From Natronincola ferrireducens (GTDB lineage Bacteria; Bacillota; Clostridia; Peptostreptococcales; Natronincolaceae), in the NCBI RefSeq assembly GCF_900100845.1, contig NZ_FNFP01000001.1, positions 930,001 to 994,000 of the forward strand: 64,000 nucleotides of DNA, read 5' to 3'. Both the position numbers and the translations under genes were made by a program. The first letter of the stretch is position 1. Every line of letters starts with the position of its first letter. Below are positions 42,758 to 50,784 of this stretch, in pieces. Under the pieces are notes generated by a model. The model was not told the DNA's origin. It saw only the letters and a program-made list of their open reading frames with translations, and ran no database searches.

Positions 42758-43444
42758 GTGGTTATTCTGTATTATATAGAGCTAGAGAATGTGGAATTTG
42801 GTTATGAAAAAAATAAAGACATCATTAAAAATACCTCTCTCCAAATGTTTCAACAGGATTTTACTGCCATTATAGGTCCAAATGGAGGAGGAAAAACCAC
42901 CATAGGAAAGTTAATGGCCGGAATCTTAAAGCCTTCAAAAGGTAGGGTAATGATTGATGGTGTAGACAGCAGAGATATGAAGTTAGGGGGTATTGGACAG
43001 AAAATAGGTTATTTGTTTCAGAATCCTGAGCGCCAAATTTTTGCTCCTACAGTAGAAGAGGATTTAACCTTTCCCTTAGGGTTAAAGGGGATAGATAAGC
43101 AAAAGGCTGAGAAAAAAGCAGAGGAAATGATGGAAACCTTTCACTTAAGTCATTTAAGGGGTGCGTTTCCCTTTACATTAAGTCAAGGAGAAAAGCAGCG
43201 CTTAGCACTTGCTGGTGTTTTTATGAATGACCCATCTTTTGTCATTTTGGATGAACCTACAACAGGCCTAGACCCAGAACGCAGAAAAATACTTTCTAAT
43301 ATACTTGAAGAGTTGCATAAAAAATCAATTGGCATAACCATCATCAGTCATGATGAGGATTTTATCCATCAGCATGCAACTAGAATAATAGAAATAGTGG
43401 GAGGGAAAGTGCTTGCAGATACAAGAAAAAAAGCTAGATCCTAG
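42758..43444 (+). CDS. ecfA2: ECF transporter ATPase (EcfA')
   Basis: 228 residues. Walker A GPNGGGKTT, Q-loop LFQNPERQIFAPTVEEDLTF, signature LSQGEKQR, Walker B FVILDEPTTGLD, H-loop SHD. Partner of the preceding ATPase. The start is uncertain: GTG 42758 is directly adjacent to AAGGAG, but AGGA further upstream (42747) could serve it; residues before ELENVEFGY are not conserved. Confidence 0.9.
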   Translation: MVILYYIELENVEFGYEKNKDIIKNTSLQMFQQDFTAIIGPNGGGKTTIGKLMAGILKPSKGRVMIDGVDSRDMKLGGIGQKIGYLFQNPERQIFAPTVEEDLTFPLGLKGIDKQKAEKKAEEMMETFHLSHLRGAFPFTLSQGEKQRLALAGVFMNDPSFVILDEPTTGLDPERRKILSNILEELHKKSIGITIISHDEDFIHQHATRIIEIVGGKVLADTRKKARS

Positions 43445-44159
43445 AACAAAGCTGACAATGGTCTTATGGATATCCAGCTTGGCAGTATTTATAAGAAATA
43501 TAAATTTTTTAACAGGCATATTACTGATAACCATTATGATCTCCCTTGGAGTCGGCAGCAATCCATTAACTGTTGTGAAAAAGATGAAACGGCTTCTAGG
43601 AGTATTTGTTGCTATCATTTTTATTCAAAGCATATTTACAAAAGGGGAAGTATCCATCATTGCTATAGGTGGCATCGCCTTCCTAACTAGGGAGGGTATC
43701 ATTAAAGGAGTTGAATTGGCATTAAGAATGGCTATCATTATAATTTCTGCCACCATTGTAGCCACATCAAATCCTCGAGAAATTATCCAAGGGTTAGTTC
43801 AATGGAGGGTTCCTTATGAAATAGCTTTTATGGTCTCAATTGCAATTCGATTCCTACCATTATTGGTTGAAGAAATAAAAGATACAGTAACAGCTATACA
43901 GTTAAGAGGTGTTGAACTTGAGGGGATTCCTATGGGGAAAAAAATTAGAATATACTCCTACATTTTCATGCCAGTAGTGGCCAGTACCCTTATGAAGGCT
44001 AGAAAGCTTTCAACAGCCATGGAAACTAGAGGATTTGCAGCTTATCCCAGTCGTACAAGTTTTAAGGTGCTAAAAACGTCTACTTTAGATTACAGCATAA
44101 TGGCCATATCTTGGTTAGCTGCCATTTGTACAATCAAAGCCTATTTGATAATGAAGTAA
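43413..44159 (+). CDS. ecfT: ECF transporter T component (EcfT)
   Basis: 248 residues, about five membrane helices, CbiQ/EcfT family. Opening KLDPRTKLTMVLW and the two conserved coupling motifs near the C-terminal helices (TAIQLRGVELEG and STAMETRGFAAYPSR, the Ala-Arg-Gly type) dock the two ATPases. TTG start after GGGAGGG, overlapping ecfA2 by 32 bases. With 39469, 42062 and 42758 it completes a dedicated (group I) ECF importer. Confidence 0.92.
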   Translation: MQIQEKKLDPRTKLTMVLWISSLAVFIRNINFLTGILLITIMISLGVGSNPLTVVKKMKRLLGVFVAIIFIQSIFTKGEVSIIAIGGIAFLTREGIIKGVELALRMAIIIISATIVATSNPREIIQGLVQWRVPYEIAFMVSIAIRFLPLLVEEIKDTVTAIQLRGVELEGIPMGKKIRIYSYIFMPVVASTLMKARKLSTAMETRGFAAYPSRTSFKVLKTSTLDYSIMAISWLAAICTIKAYLIMK

Positions 44160-44173
44160 TAAGGAGGACAATT

Positions 44174-44923
44174 ATGAAGGTTTTTACTGTATGCGGTATT
44201 ACACAATCAGGCAAGACAACAACAATTGAAAATATTATTAGGGAATTAAAAAAAAGAAGATATTCTGTAGGCAGCGTCAAGGAGATTCACTTTGAAGCTT
44301 TTGCTATTGATGAAAAGGGAAGTAATACAGATAGACATCGTAGGGCGGGGTCTGAATTGGTAACAGCAAGGGGTTATTATGAGACGGATGTTTTATTTCC
44401 TACAAGGATTTCTATTGAAGAAATCTTAAGGTTTTATCATCAGGATTATGTAGTGTTAGAAGGTGTAACCGATAGTAATGTCCCTAAAATTATTACTGCC
44501 CATACTATAGAGGAGATTGAAGAAAGGCTGGATGGGAGGGTATTTGCCATATCCGGGAGAATTGTAAATGAAATTCAGGAGTATAAAGGTATACCCGTTA
44601 TCAGCACCATAGATGAAGTAACAAAGCTAGTTGATTTAATAGAAGAAAAGGTCTATGAAAAGCTTCCAGAGTTTCCTAAGGAGTGCTGTGGAGCCTGTGG
44701 GTATGACTGTATAGAGCTGGGAATTAAGATTCTAAAGGGAGAAGCAAAGCGTGAAGACTGTATTATCTCTCAAGAAGCAATTGAGCTTCTAATTGATGAT
44801 AAGACAATACCCATGGTTCCATTTGTTCAAAATATACTCTACAATGCTGTAACAGCTGTGGTGAAGGAACTGGAGGGTTATAAGAAAGGACATAAGATTA
44901 CTGTCAAGATAGGTGAAAAATAA
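44174..44923 (+). CDS. mobB: MobB-like GTPase fused to an Fe-S cluster motif
   Basis: 249 residues. P-loop GITQSGKTT at 8-16 and the MobB-type N-domain (VGSVKEIHFEAFAIDEKGSNT, RHRRAGSELV), family of proteins that bind GTP and assist MobA in attaching GMP to molybdopterin. The C-terminal part has CCGACGYDC (171-179) and Cys196, a pattern like the 'putative Fe-S cluster' family PF04060. The combination is known in anaerobes. ATG 44174 after AAGGAGG. It places Mo-cofactor chemistry inside the operon. Confidence 0.85.
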   Translation: MKVFTVCGITQSGKTTTIENIIRELKKRRYSVGSVKEIHFEAFAIDEKGSNTDRHRRAGSELVTARGYYETDVLFPTRISIEEILRFYHQDYVVLEGVTDSNVPKIITAHTIEEIEERLDGRVFAISGRIVNEIQEYKGIPVISTIDEVTKLVDLIEEKVYEKLPEFPKECCGACGYDCIELGIKILKGEAKREDCIISQEAIELLIDDKTIPMVPFVQNILYNAVTAVVKELEGYKKGHKITVKIGEK

Positions 44924-45651
44924 TGTTTCCCCATGAAGAATTTCAAAAAAACACAAACACAGAAAGATACACTGTTGAGGGAAAATTCTATAGTAAAAAG
45001 AATGAAGTATATAAAGTTAAATGTTTTGAAGAAAACATGAATTATAGCAAGATACTTGTTGTAAAAAAGTACCTCCAATCCCTTACTAATATGGAAAATG
45101 AAATATATTTTCTAACAGAGCTTTACCAGAGGGGAGTGGCGGTTCCTAAAATATATCGTGTTGAAAATAATTGGGTCATTCTAGAGTACATAGAAGGAAC
45201 TACCCTATTAGAGCTACTAGAAGCAGCTGAAAACAACAGTAGCCACCTACAACACTATCAATGCCAAGTTAAAAACTATCTAACAAACCAATTACTTAAT
45301 TGGCTTGAGGGTTTCTATTTTTATACAAGAGAAGTTACTGGTAAAAACTTCATCCTAAAGGATATTCACCTAAGAAACTTTATTATGAAAGATCATTTGG
45401 TGGGAGTAGATTTTGAAAATTGCTGTGAAGGTGAAGTTGAAGAGGACATGGGGAGATTATGTGCATTTATTTTGACCTATGATCCTGTTTGGACCCCATG
45501 GAAAATGCATCTGGTAGAAGAATTATTAACTGAGGCTATAAAAAGATTCGATCTCGATGAAAAGAAATTGATGGGAGAGGTTGGAAAAGAAATAGATGCT
45601 ATTAATAAGAGACGTAAAGTCTTTATAAACAAAGATTTGAATTGCCTCTAG
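44923..45651 (+). CDS. Aminoglycoside-phosphotransferase-fold small-molecule kinase
   Basis: 242 residues. Kinase-like fold: N-lobe lysine region (ILVVKKYL), hinge WVILEYIEGTTLLEL, catalytic loop KDIHLRNF with Asp147, His149 and Asn152, metal site Asp163 in VGVDFENCC. Family members phosphorylate small molecules (thiamine, choline, aminoglycosides). Stop/start overlap TAATG with mobB means co-translation. In a salvage operon with an outside phosphatase/phosphodiesterase, a kinase to restore the phosphate of an imported dephosphorylated cofactor is the simplest reading; a resistance role is less likely. Substrate unproven. Confidence 0.72.
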   Translation: MFPHEEFQKNTNTERYTVEGKFYSKKNEVYKVKCFEENMNYSKILVVKKYLQSLTNMENEIYFLTELYQRGVAVPKIYRVENNWVILEYIEGTTLLELLEAAENNSSHLQHYQCQVKNYLTNQLLNWLEGFYFYTREVTGKNFILKDIHLRNFIMKDHLVGVDFENCCEGEVEEDMGRLCAFILTYDPVWTPWKMHLVEELLTEAIKRFDLDEKKLMGEVGKEIDAINKRRKVFINKDLNCL

Positions 45652-45703
45652 TATTACTAGAGATTTTATATTCAATATAATATTAAATATAGGGGGAATA
45701 AAA

Positions 45704-46168
45704 ATGAGAAAAAGTAAAGTAATGGTGTTTTTAATGGTAATGATGCTGATATTAACAGCCTGTAGGCAGGCAGAAGAGACCCAAGGCCAGGAGATTGAAT
45801 GGACAATTGAAATTCAATTGGCGGATGGTAAAGATGTGGCCTTTACGAATCTAGATATGGAAACAATCGGGTTATCAGACTATGTTGCTGAAAGAAAGAA
45901 TAAGGAAGAAATGGAAGAAAAACAGCTTACAGGTGTTACATTCGATCAGTTATTAGAGCATATCGGTGTAGAGGGCTATGGAATGGCGACAGTAGAAGCA
46001 GTAGATGGTTACTCAAGAGAATATGTCCCAGAAATGCTAGAGGGTGATGGTGCCATTTTAGCCATCAAAGTAGATGGTAAAGATGCTGAACCTATTGAAT
46101 TTGCTGTGGATGGCAAAGGAAGCAATTGGTGGATTAAGCAGGTGGCGAAAATAGTTATTAGTGATTAA
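45704..46168 (+). CDS. Single-unit SUOX-fold lipoprotein
   Basis: 154 residues. Lipobox LTAC (about 17-20), then one molybdopterin-binding-type unit (about 72-152): TGVTFDQLLEHIGVEG, VEAVDGYSREYVPEML, ILAIKVDGK, and the closing WWIKQVAKIVIS strand. Last gene before the operon terminator. Probably the third binding lipoprotein of the system. Confidence 0.75.
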   Translation: MRKSKVMVFLMVMMLILTACRQAEETQGQEIEWTIEIQLADGKDVAFTNLDMETIGLSDYVAERKNKEEMEEKQLTGVTFDQLLEHIGVEGYGMATVEAVDGYSREYVPEMLEGDGAILAIKVDGKDAEPIEFAVDGKGSNWWIKQVAKIVISD

Positions 46169-46190
46169 ATTTCAGGTGGAAAGACAATTT

Positions 46191-46230
46191 AAAATTTACT
46201 ACAGGACAAAGGTTCTGTAGTAAATTTTTT
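46191..46230 (+). terminator. Terminator of the riboswitch operon
   Basis: AAAATTTACTACAG / CTGTAGTAAATTTT, 14 bp, followed by TT and AT-rich sequence. Confidence 0.85.
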
Positions 46231-46247
46231 AGGACACATTTCTTAAA

Positions 46248-46305
46248 GACAATACTTGATCATTTGAGATTTTATTGGAATCTAAATTAATATCAAGCTA
46301 TTGTC
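46248..46305 (+). promoter_or_regulatory. Stem-loop in the leader of the FecCD-type transporter operon
   Basis: GACAATACTTGAT (46248-46260) pairs with ATCAAGCTATTGTC (46292-46305, one bulge), with inner AGATT/AATCT pairing. It may be a regulatory structure; no known class is recognised. Confidence 0.35.
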
Positions 46306-46365
46306 CAGATTTCTAATACCAAAACTTATTCCAACAGTATATGTAAGGAACAAGGGAGACTTTCT

Positions 46366-47376
46366 ATGATGAAAAAAAGAAATGCTATATATGTAGGACT
46401 TATTTTAGCACCGCTGATCTGTATTTTTCTATCATTATTTATTGGCAGATATCCATTATCTTTTGCCACGATTGTAAGGGTTTTGGGTAGTAGAGTAATG
46501 AATAATAGTTCCTATTATCCAGATATTTACGAAACAATTATTTGGGACATAAGATTACCACGGGCCTTGTTAGGGGCACTGGTAGGGGGATGCCTTGGTA
46601 TTAGTGGGGCAGCCTTTCAAGGGCTGTTTCGCAATCCTTTAGTAGACTCAGGGATTTTAGGGGTGAGCTCTGGTGCTGGATTTGGTGCAGCTTTAGCAAT
46701 AATCCTTTTTAATAATGTCCTTATGATATATATTTTATCCTTTATATTCGGTATTCTAGCAGTGTTTTTGAGCTATTTAATAGGTAGGATATATAACACA
46801 ACGCCAACCATTATGCTGGTTTTGGGGGGTGTTATTGTTTCATCTGTTTTTTCTTCTCTGGTGTCGCTTATAAAGTATGTGGCTGATCCATATAACCAAT
46901 TGCCTACTATTGTTTTTTGGCTGATGGGGAGTTTGGCCACAGCAAGCTATCATGATATCTCAAGAGCAATTTTACCTATGCTAGTTGGCATTACTGGTTT
47001 AATCCTTATTAGATGGAGAATCAATGTTCTTTCCATGGGAGATAGAGAGGCTCAAGCCTTAGGCATTAATGTAAAGCTAAGCAAAGGAATCGTCATAGCT
47101 TGCACCACCCTAGCTACTGCTGGGGCTGTCAGTGTAAGTGGCATTATAGGTTGGATAGGCCTTGTAATTCCCCATATTGGAAGAATGCTAATTGGAAATG
47201 ACAATAAGCTATTAATCCCTGCTAGTTTCTCCCTAGGAGCTTGCTTTCTAATTGTGATCGATAATATTGGAAGAGCAATTACTGGAAGTGAGCTCCCCTT
47301 AAGTATTTTAACAGCATTGGTGGGAGGACCATTCTACGTGTTTTTATTGAAGAAAACAAAGGGAGGAGGATGGTAA
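46366..47376 (+). CDS. FecCD/BtuC-type ABC transporter permease
   Basis: 336 residues, about ten helices. Family signatures: WDIRLPRALLGALVGGCLGISGAAFQG, FRNPLVDSGILGVSSGAGFGAA, ISGIIGWIGLVIPHIGRM and SELPLSILTALVGGPFYVFLL. The first gene of a three-gene importer (permease, ATPase, binding protein) for siderophores, cobalamin, haem or, as in H. influenzae MolABC, molybdate/tungstate. The position between a Mo-cofactor operon and modE/modABC favours an oxyanion or Mo-related substrate. Confidence 0.85.
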   Translation: MMKKRNAIYVGLILAPLICIFLSLFIGRYPLSFATIVRVLGSRVMNNSSYYPDIYETIIWDIRLPRALLGALVGGCLGISGAAFQGLFRNPLVDSGILGVSSGAGFGAALAIILFNNVLMIYILSFIFGILAVFLSYLIGRIYNTTPTIMLVLGGVIVSSVFSSLVSLIKYVADPYNQLPTIVFWLMGSLATASYHDISRAILPMLVGITGLILIRWRINVLSMGDREAQALGINVKLSKGIVIACTTLATAGAVSVSGIIGWIGLVIPHIGRMLIGNDNKLLIPASFSLGACFLIVIDNIGRAITGSELPLSILTALVGGPFYVFLLKKTKGGGW

Positions 47377-47377
47377 A

Positions 47378-48205
47378 ATGAGCCTAATTCAGGTAAAGGG
47401 ATTAAATTTTTCCTATGGCAATAGAACTGTTTTTAAAGATGTTAATCTCTCATTAGGCAAGGGCCAGATACTATGTTTGTTAGGACCTAATGGCTGCGGA
47501 AAAACAACTTTATTGGATTGTATCCTTGGTTTACTGAAACCCAATCATGGAGCAATTACCATAAACAATAGAAATATATCTTCAATGGAGCCCCATGAAA
47601 TAGCACAAAAAATAGCATATGTTCCTCAAGCCCATAATAAAACATTTCCATATCGGGTTATAGATATAGTGTTGATGGGTAGGGCAGCCTATACCTCTGC
47701 CTTCTCTTCACCTAATGATGAAGATATGAAAATAGCAGAGGAAGCTTTGAGGGTAGCAGGAATTCATGAATACAAAGAAAGAATTTATACAGAGCTGAGT
47801 GGGGGTGAGGGACAACTAGTAATGATGGCAAGGGCATTGGCCCAACAAGCGACTATTATGATTTTGGATGAACCTACAGCACATTTGGATTTTAAACATG
47901 AATTAATGATATTGGAAACCATTGTGCAACTAGTTAAAGAAAGAGGATTGTCACTGATTATGGCTACCCATTTCCCTAACCATGCTTTTTACTTTGAAAA
48001 CAATGACATTAACACTTCTATTGTAATGATGAGTAATAATAGAATTACCCTAGCAGGACCTCCTAGTGAGGTGTTATCAGAAAATAATATGAGAGATATA
48101 TTTAATGTACAATCAAAGGTGTTATCCTACTTAACTGGAACCAAAGGAAGATCAAATTATATTATTCCACTAAACACCTGTGAAAAAGTTGAAAGGATGA
48201 TTTAG
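47378..48205 (+). CDS. FecE/BtuD-type ABC transporter ATPase
   Basis: 275 residues. Walker A GPNGCGKTT, Q-loop VPQAHNKTFPY, signature LSGGEGQLVMMARAL, Walker B MILDEPTAHLD, H-loop ATHF. Starts one base after the permease stop and ends against the binding-protein start. A C-terminal extension (about 235-275) is longer than in most of the family. Confidence 0.9.
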   Translation: MSLIQVKGLNFSYGNRTVFKDVNLSLGKGQILCLLGPNGCGKTTLLDCILGLLKPNHGAITINNRNISSMEPHEIAQKIAYVPQAHNKTFPYRVIDIVLMGRAAYTSAFSSPNDEDMKIAEEALRVAGIHEYKERIYTELSGGEGQLVMMARALAQQATIMILDEPTAHLDFKHELMILETIVQLVKERGLSLIMATHFPNHAFYFENNDINTSIVMMSNNRITLAGPPSEVLSENNMRDIFNVQSKVLSYLTGTKGRSNYIIPLNTCEKVERMI

Positions 48206-49285
48206 ATGAGAAAATTAGCTTTGATTCTTATGATCTTATTATTAGTCCAATTTGTTGGAGGATGTGTTCAGAATACAGGTATGGAATCAAGTGAAATACA
48301 GATTGAAACCATTAAAGTAATAGATAGTGATGGAAGAGAAGTTGAAGTCCCTAAAGAGGTAGAGAGAATAGCTACTTTGTTCTCAGTTTCTGGCCATGTT
48401 GTGACTTTATTGGGTAAGGGTGAGAATATTGTTGCTGTTGGTGGGGGACTGCAGAGGGACTTGCTTTTATTAGAAATATGTCCAACCATAAAAGATGCCT
48501 ATGTGCCAAAGGTAAGTGGCGATGTAAATGGAGAGGAACTGGCAAAGTCTAGACCTGATGTGGCCCTAGTAGACAGGGATATTGTTAGTAGCAGGGGGGA
48601 AACAGAAGTTTATGATAAGTTGGGAATTCCATATTTAGTAGTTGATTTCAACAGTATAGAGGATCAGCAGAATATGGTGTCAATGGTAGGGAAAGTGGTT
48701 GGAGCAGAGGAAAAGGCTGCTGAATATATTCAGTATTATAATGAAAGTATAGAGATGGTTTATGACAGGGTAAAAAATATACCAGAAGATAACAAACTAA
48801 GGGTGTATCATTCTACAAAGGAAGCTACAAGAACGACACCAGCTGGAAGCCTTCCTGTAGAGTGGTTGAAAAAAGCAGGTGGCATCAGTGTTTCAGCTAC
48901 CCAAGACCTACGACTGGTGGGAAACAACCACTATACCACTATAGAACAAATCCTTTTATGGGACCCCGATGTTATCTTTGTAAATGACGATGGTATTGAT
49001 GAATATATTATGAATCATGACCATTGGAAGAATTTAAAAGCAGTTCAGGAAGAGAAGGTCTATCTACTACCTAATGGCGTATCAAGATGGGGGCATCCTA
49101 ATTCTATTGAAACCCCGTTGGTGATTATATGGGCAGCTAAAACCCTTTATCCAGATTATTTTCAAGATATTGATATGGTAGATGTTACAAAGAAATTCTA
49201 TAATAATTTTTTCAACTATCATCTTACTGACGAACAAGTTCAACAATTATTAAGTGGTAAAAACATGAGAACACAAAAAGAATAG
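48206..49285 (+). CDS. Iron-siderophore/MolA-type substrate-binding lipoprotein
   Basis: 359 residues. Lipobox VGGC (about 17-20), two-lobed type III binding protein: IKVIDSDGREVEVPKEVERIA, ELAKSRPDVALVD, EQILLWDPDVIFV, and a SRWGHPNSIETPLVIIWAAKTLYPD ending. Ligand could be a siderophore, cobalamin, or a molybdate/tungstate-type anion as in MolA; the neighbourhood supports the last but no ligand residue decides it. Confidence 0.85.
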   Translation: MRKLALILMILLLVQFVGGCVQNTGMESSEIQIETIKVIDSDGREVEVPKEVERIATLFSVSGHVVTLLGKGENIVAVGGGLQRDLLLLEICPTIKDAYVPKVSGDVNGEELAKSRPDVALVDRDIVSSRGETEVYDKLGIPYLVVDFNSIEDQQNMVSMVGKVVGAEEKAAEYIQYYNESIEMVYDRVKNIPEDNKLRVYHSTKEATRTTPAGSLPVEWLKKAGGISVSATQDLRLVGNNHYTTIEQILLWDPDVIFVNDDGIDEYIMNHDHWKNLKAVQEEKVYLLPNGVSRWGHPNSIETPLVIIWAAKTLYPDYFQDIDMVDVTKKFYNNFFNYHLTDEQVQQLLSGKNMRTQKE

Positions 49286-49302
49286 ATTTTGGGGGTGAAT
49301 GT

Positions 49303-50046
49303 ATGGAGATAATAGTATCCATAGATGATACAGATAATATGGAAAGCAAGGGGACAGGGGAGCTAGCTCAGGAGATAGCCAATACCATAGAGAAAAATAA
49401 ATGGGGAGAAGTGTCAAAAATTACACGACATCAGTTGTTGGTTCATGAGGATATCCCCTATACCTCCCATAATAGTGCTATGGCTTTTGAAGCAGATATT
49501 GATGATAATTGTCTACAAACAATTATAGAATTTTCTATAGATTACTTAAAAAAAGAAAGTGCAGCAGAATCCGATCCTGGATTATGTGTAGTAGTTCTCG
49601 ATGATTTGTTGAGTGAAGAAAAATTAATTGAATTTGGAAAAAAGGCAAAGTGTGAAGTACTGTCGAAGGAAGAAGCATATAACTTGGCTAAAACTTTAAA
49701 AATTCATCTCTCGGAGCATGGGGGTACAGGACAGGGAGTTATAGGAGCTTTAGCTGGAGCTGGTCTTCGACTAAGTGGAAATGACGGCAGATTTAAAGGT
49801 AACCATATAGTATCGACTAGAGACAATATTATGGCAGTAGGTGAAATTCGTGTTTCTACAGGTATTGATGTTGTAAAAACCTTAGATGGAGAAATGTTAA
49901 AGGATAATGAGAGGATTTTTTTAAAGGATAAAATAAAAACTGTATTACTTCAATATCAAGAAGTTTTATTAGTAGAACCAATAGAAGGACAAAAAGGTGA
50001 AATTTTATGGCAAAATTGTTCAAAACAAAAGTTAAGGAATTATTAA
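49303..50046 (+). CDS. TiaS-like (tRNA-Ile2 agmatinylcytidine synthase-like) N-domain protein
   Basis: 247 residues. Opens VSIDDTDNMESKGTGELAQE, the catalytic-type motif of archaeal TiaS, and contains HGGTGQGVIGALAGAGLRL. Only the N-terminal part of TiaS is present; the OB/zinc RNA-binding parts are missing, so tRNA modification is doubtful. Such proteins occur in bacterial operons with metal-uptake or Mo-related genes; their substrate is unknown. ATG 49303 after GGGGGTGA. Confidence 0.65.
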   Translation: MEIIVSIDDTDNMESKGTGELAQEIANTIEKNKWGEVSKITRHQLLVHEDIPYTSHNSAMAFEADIDDNCLQTIIEFSIDYLKKESAAESDPGLCVVVLDDLLSEEKLIEFGKKAKCEVLSKEEAYNLAKTLKIHLSEHGGTGQGVIGALAGAGLRLSGNDGRFKGNHIVSTRDNIMAVGEIRVSTGIDVVKTLDGEMLKDNERIFLKDKIKTVLLQYQEVLLVEPIEGQKGEILWQNCSKQKLRNY

Positions 50047-50058
50047 GGGAGGAATAAT

Positions 50059-50271
50059 ATGTATTTCTTCAAAAATTCTAAAGAAGAAGCTGAATTTATA
50101 GGAGGAAAAAGTGATTGGACTAGAGCAAAAGAAATAGCAGAGACATGTTTGTTTTTTAAAGAAGATGTAGAGGATGAGCTTGTAGCGGATGATTTAAGAT
50201 CTTGCTATAATTGTCGATTAAGACGATGGACAGAAAAGTCTTTTGTATGTTGTGGCGATCTTTCTTTATGA
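50059..50271 (+). CDS. Small cysteine-containing protein of unknown function
   Basis: 70 residues ending in a metal-site-like pattern CYNCRLRRWTEKSFVCC. The tandem Cys pairs (about 49-52 and 64-65) suggest Zn or Fe-S binding. ATG 50059 after GGGAGGA; directly behind the TiaS-like gene, so probably its partner. No family recognised. Confidence 0.7.
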   Translation: MYFFKNSKEEAEFIGGKSDWTRAKEIAETCLFFKEDVEDELVADDLRSCYNCRLRRWTEKSFVCCGDLSL

Positions 50272-50346
50272 AACCTCAACGTTTAAAGACAAACACATAA
50301 AAATATAGTAAAATAGATGTATATGGTTAGGGGGTGATTTTGCTTT

Positions 50347-50679
50347 ATGGAATATAAGTTTCGTATTTGGTTAACACAGAACAATAATAAGGTATTTGGT
50401 GAAGGTCCATTAAAGTTATTGAAAAAAATTGAAGAATTAGGTTCCTTAAGACAAGCGGCAATTTCAATGGAGATGTCCTATAGTAAAGCATGGAAAATTA
50501 TTAAGAATATAGAAGAAGAACTACAAATCCCGATATTAGAACGGCACATTGGTGGTAAAAAAGGTGGGGGGTCCACCATAACTAAAGAAGCAAGAGATTT
50601 TATACATAAATATGAGGTACTTAAAAGCAAGATAGAAACAATGATACAAAAAGAAATACAATCTTTTTTAAAAGATTAA
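50347..50679 (+). CDS. modE: ModE-type transcription regulator (HTH domain only)
   Basis: 110 residues. LysR-type winged helix of ModE (YKFRIWLTQNNNKVFGEGPLKLL, LGSLRQAAISMEMSYSKAWK, GGKKGGGSTIT). The molybdate-binding TOBE/MOP domains of E. coli ModE are missing, as in many Clostridia, so its effector is unclear. ATG 50347 after AGGGGGTGA. It sits directly upstream of its probable operator and modABC. Confidence 0.9.
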   Translation: MEYKFRIWLTQNNNKVFGEGPLKLLKKIEELGSLRQAAISMEMSYSKAWKIIKNIEEELQIPILERHIGGKKGGGSTITKEARDFIHKYEVLKSKIETMIQKEIQSFLKD

Positions 50680-50691
50680 TTTTTTTACCTT

Positions 50692-50717
50692 TCGTTATAC
50701 TTTTTAAAACATAACGA
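50692..50717 (+). promoter_or_regulatory. ModE-type operator upstream of modA
   Basis: TCGTTAT and ATAACGA form a perfect palindrome around TATACTTTTTAAAACATA-type core (50692-50717). It nearly reproduces the E. coli modA operator pattern CGTTAT-N-ATAACG, at the same spacing, although bacterium and regulator form are very different. Confidence 0.75.
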
Positions 50718-50784
50718 TTTTTCATTACATTAAGGACTAGGATAAGCCTAGAGATCACTTTACATCTACAAGGAGGCATACAGA

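Noticed and set aside
43466-43690. 74-codon ORF in the EcfT region
   Set aside because: Out-of-frame shadow of ecfT, which has conserved motifs throughout.
44923-45651. Aminoglycoside resistance gene
   Set aside because: The fold fits, but the co-translation with mobB inside a cofactor-type operon argues for a housekeeping or salvage kinase.
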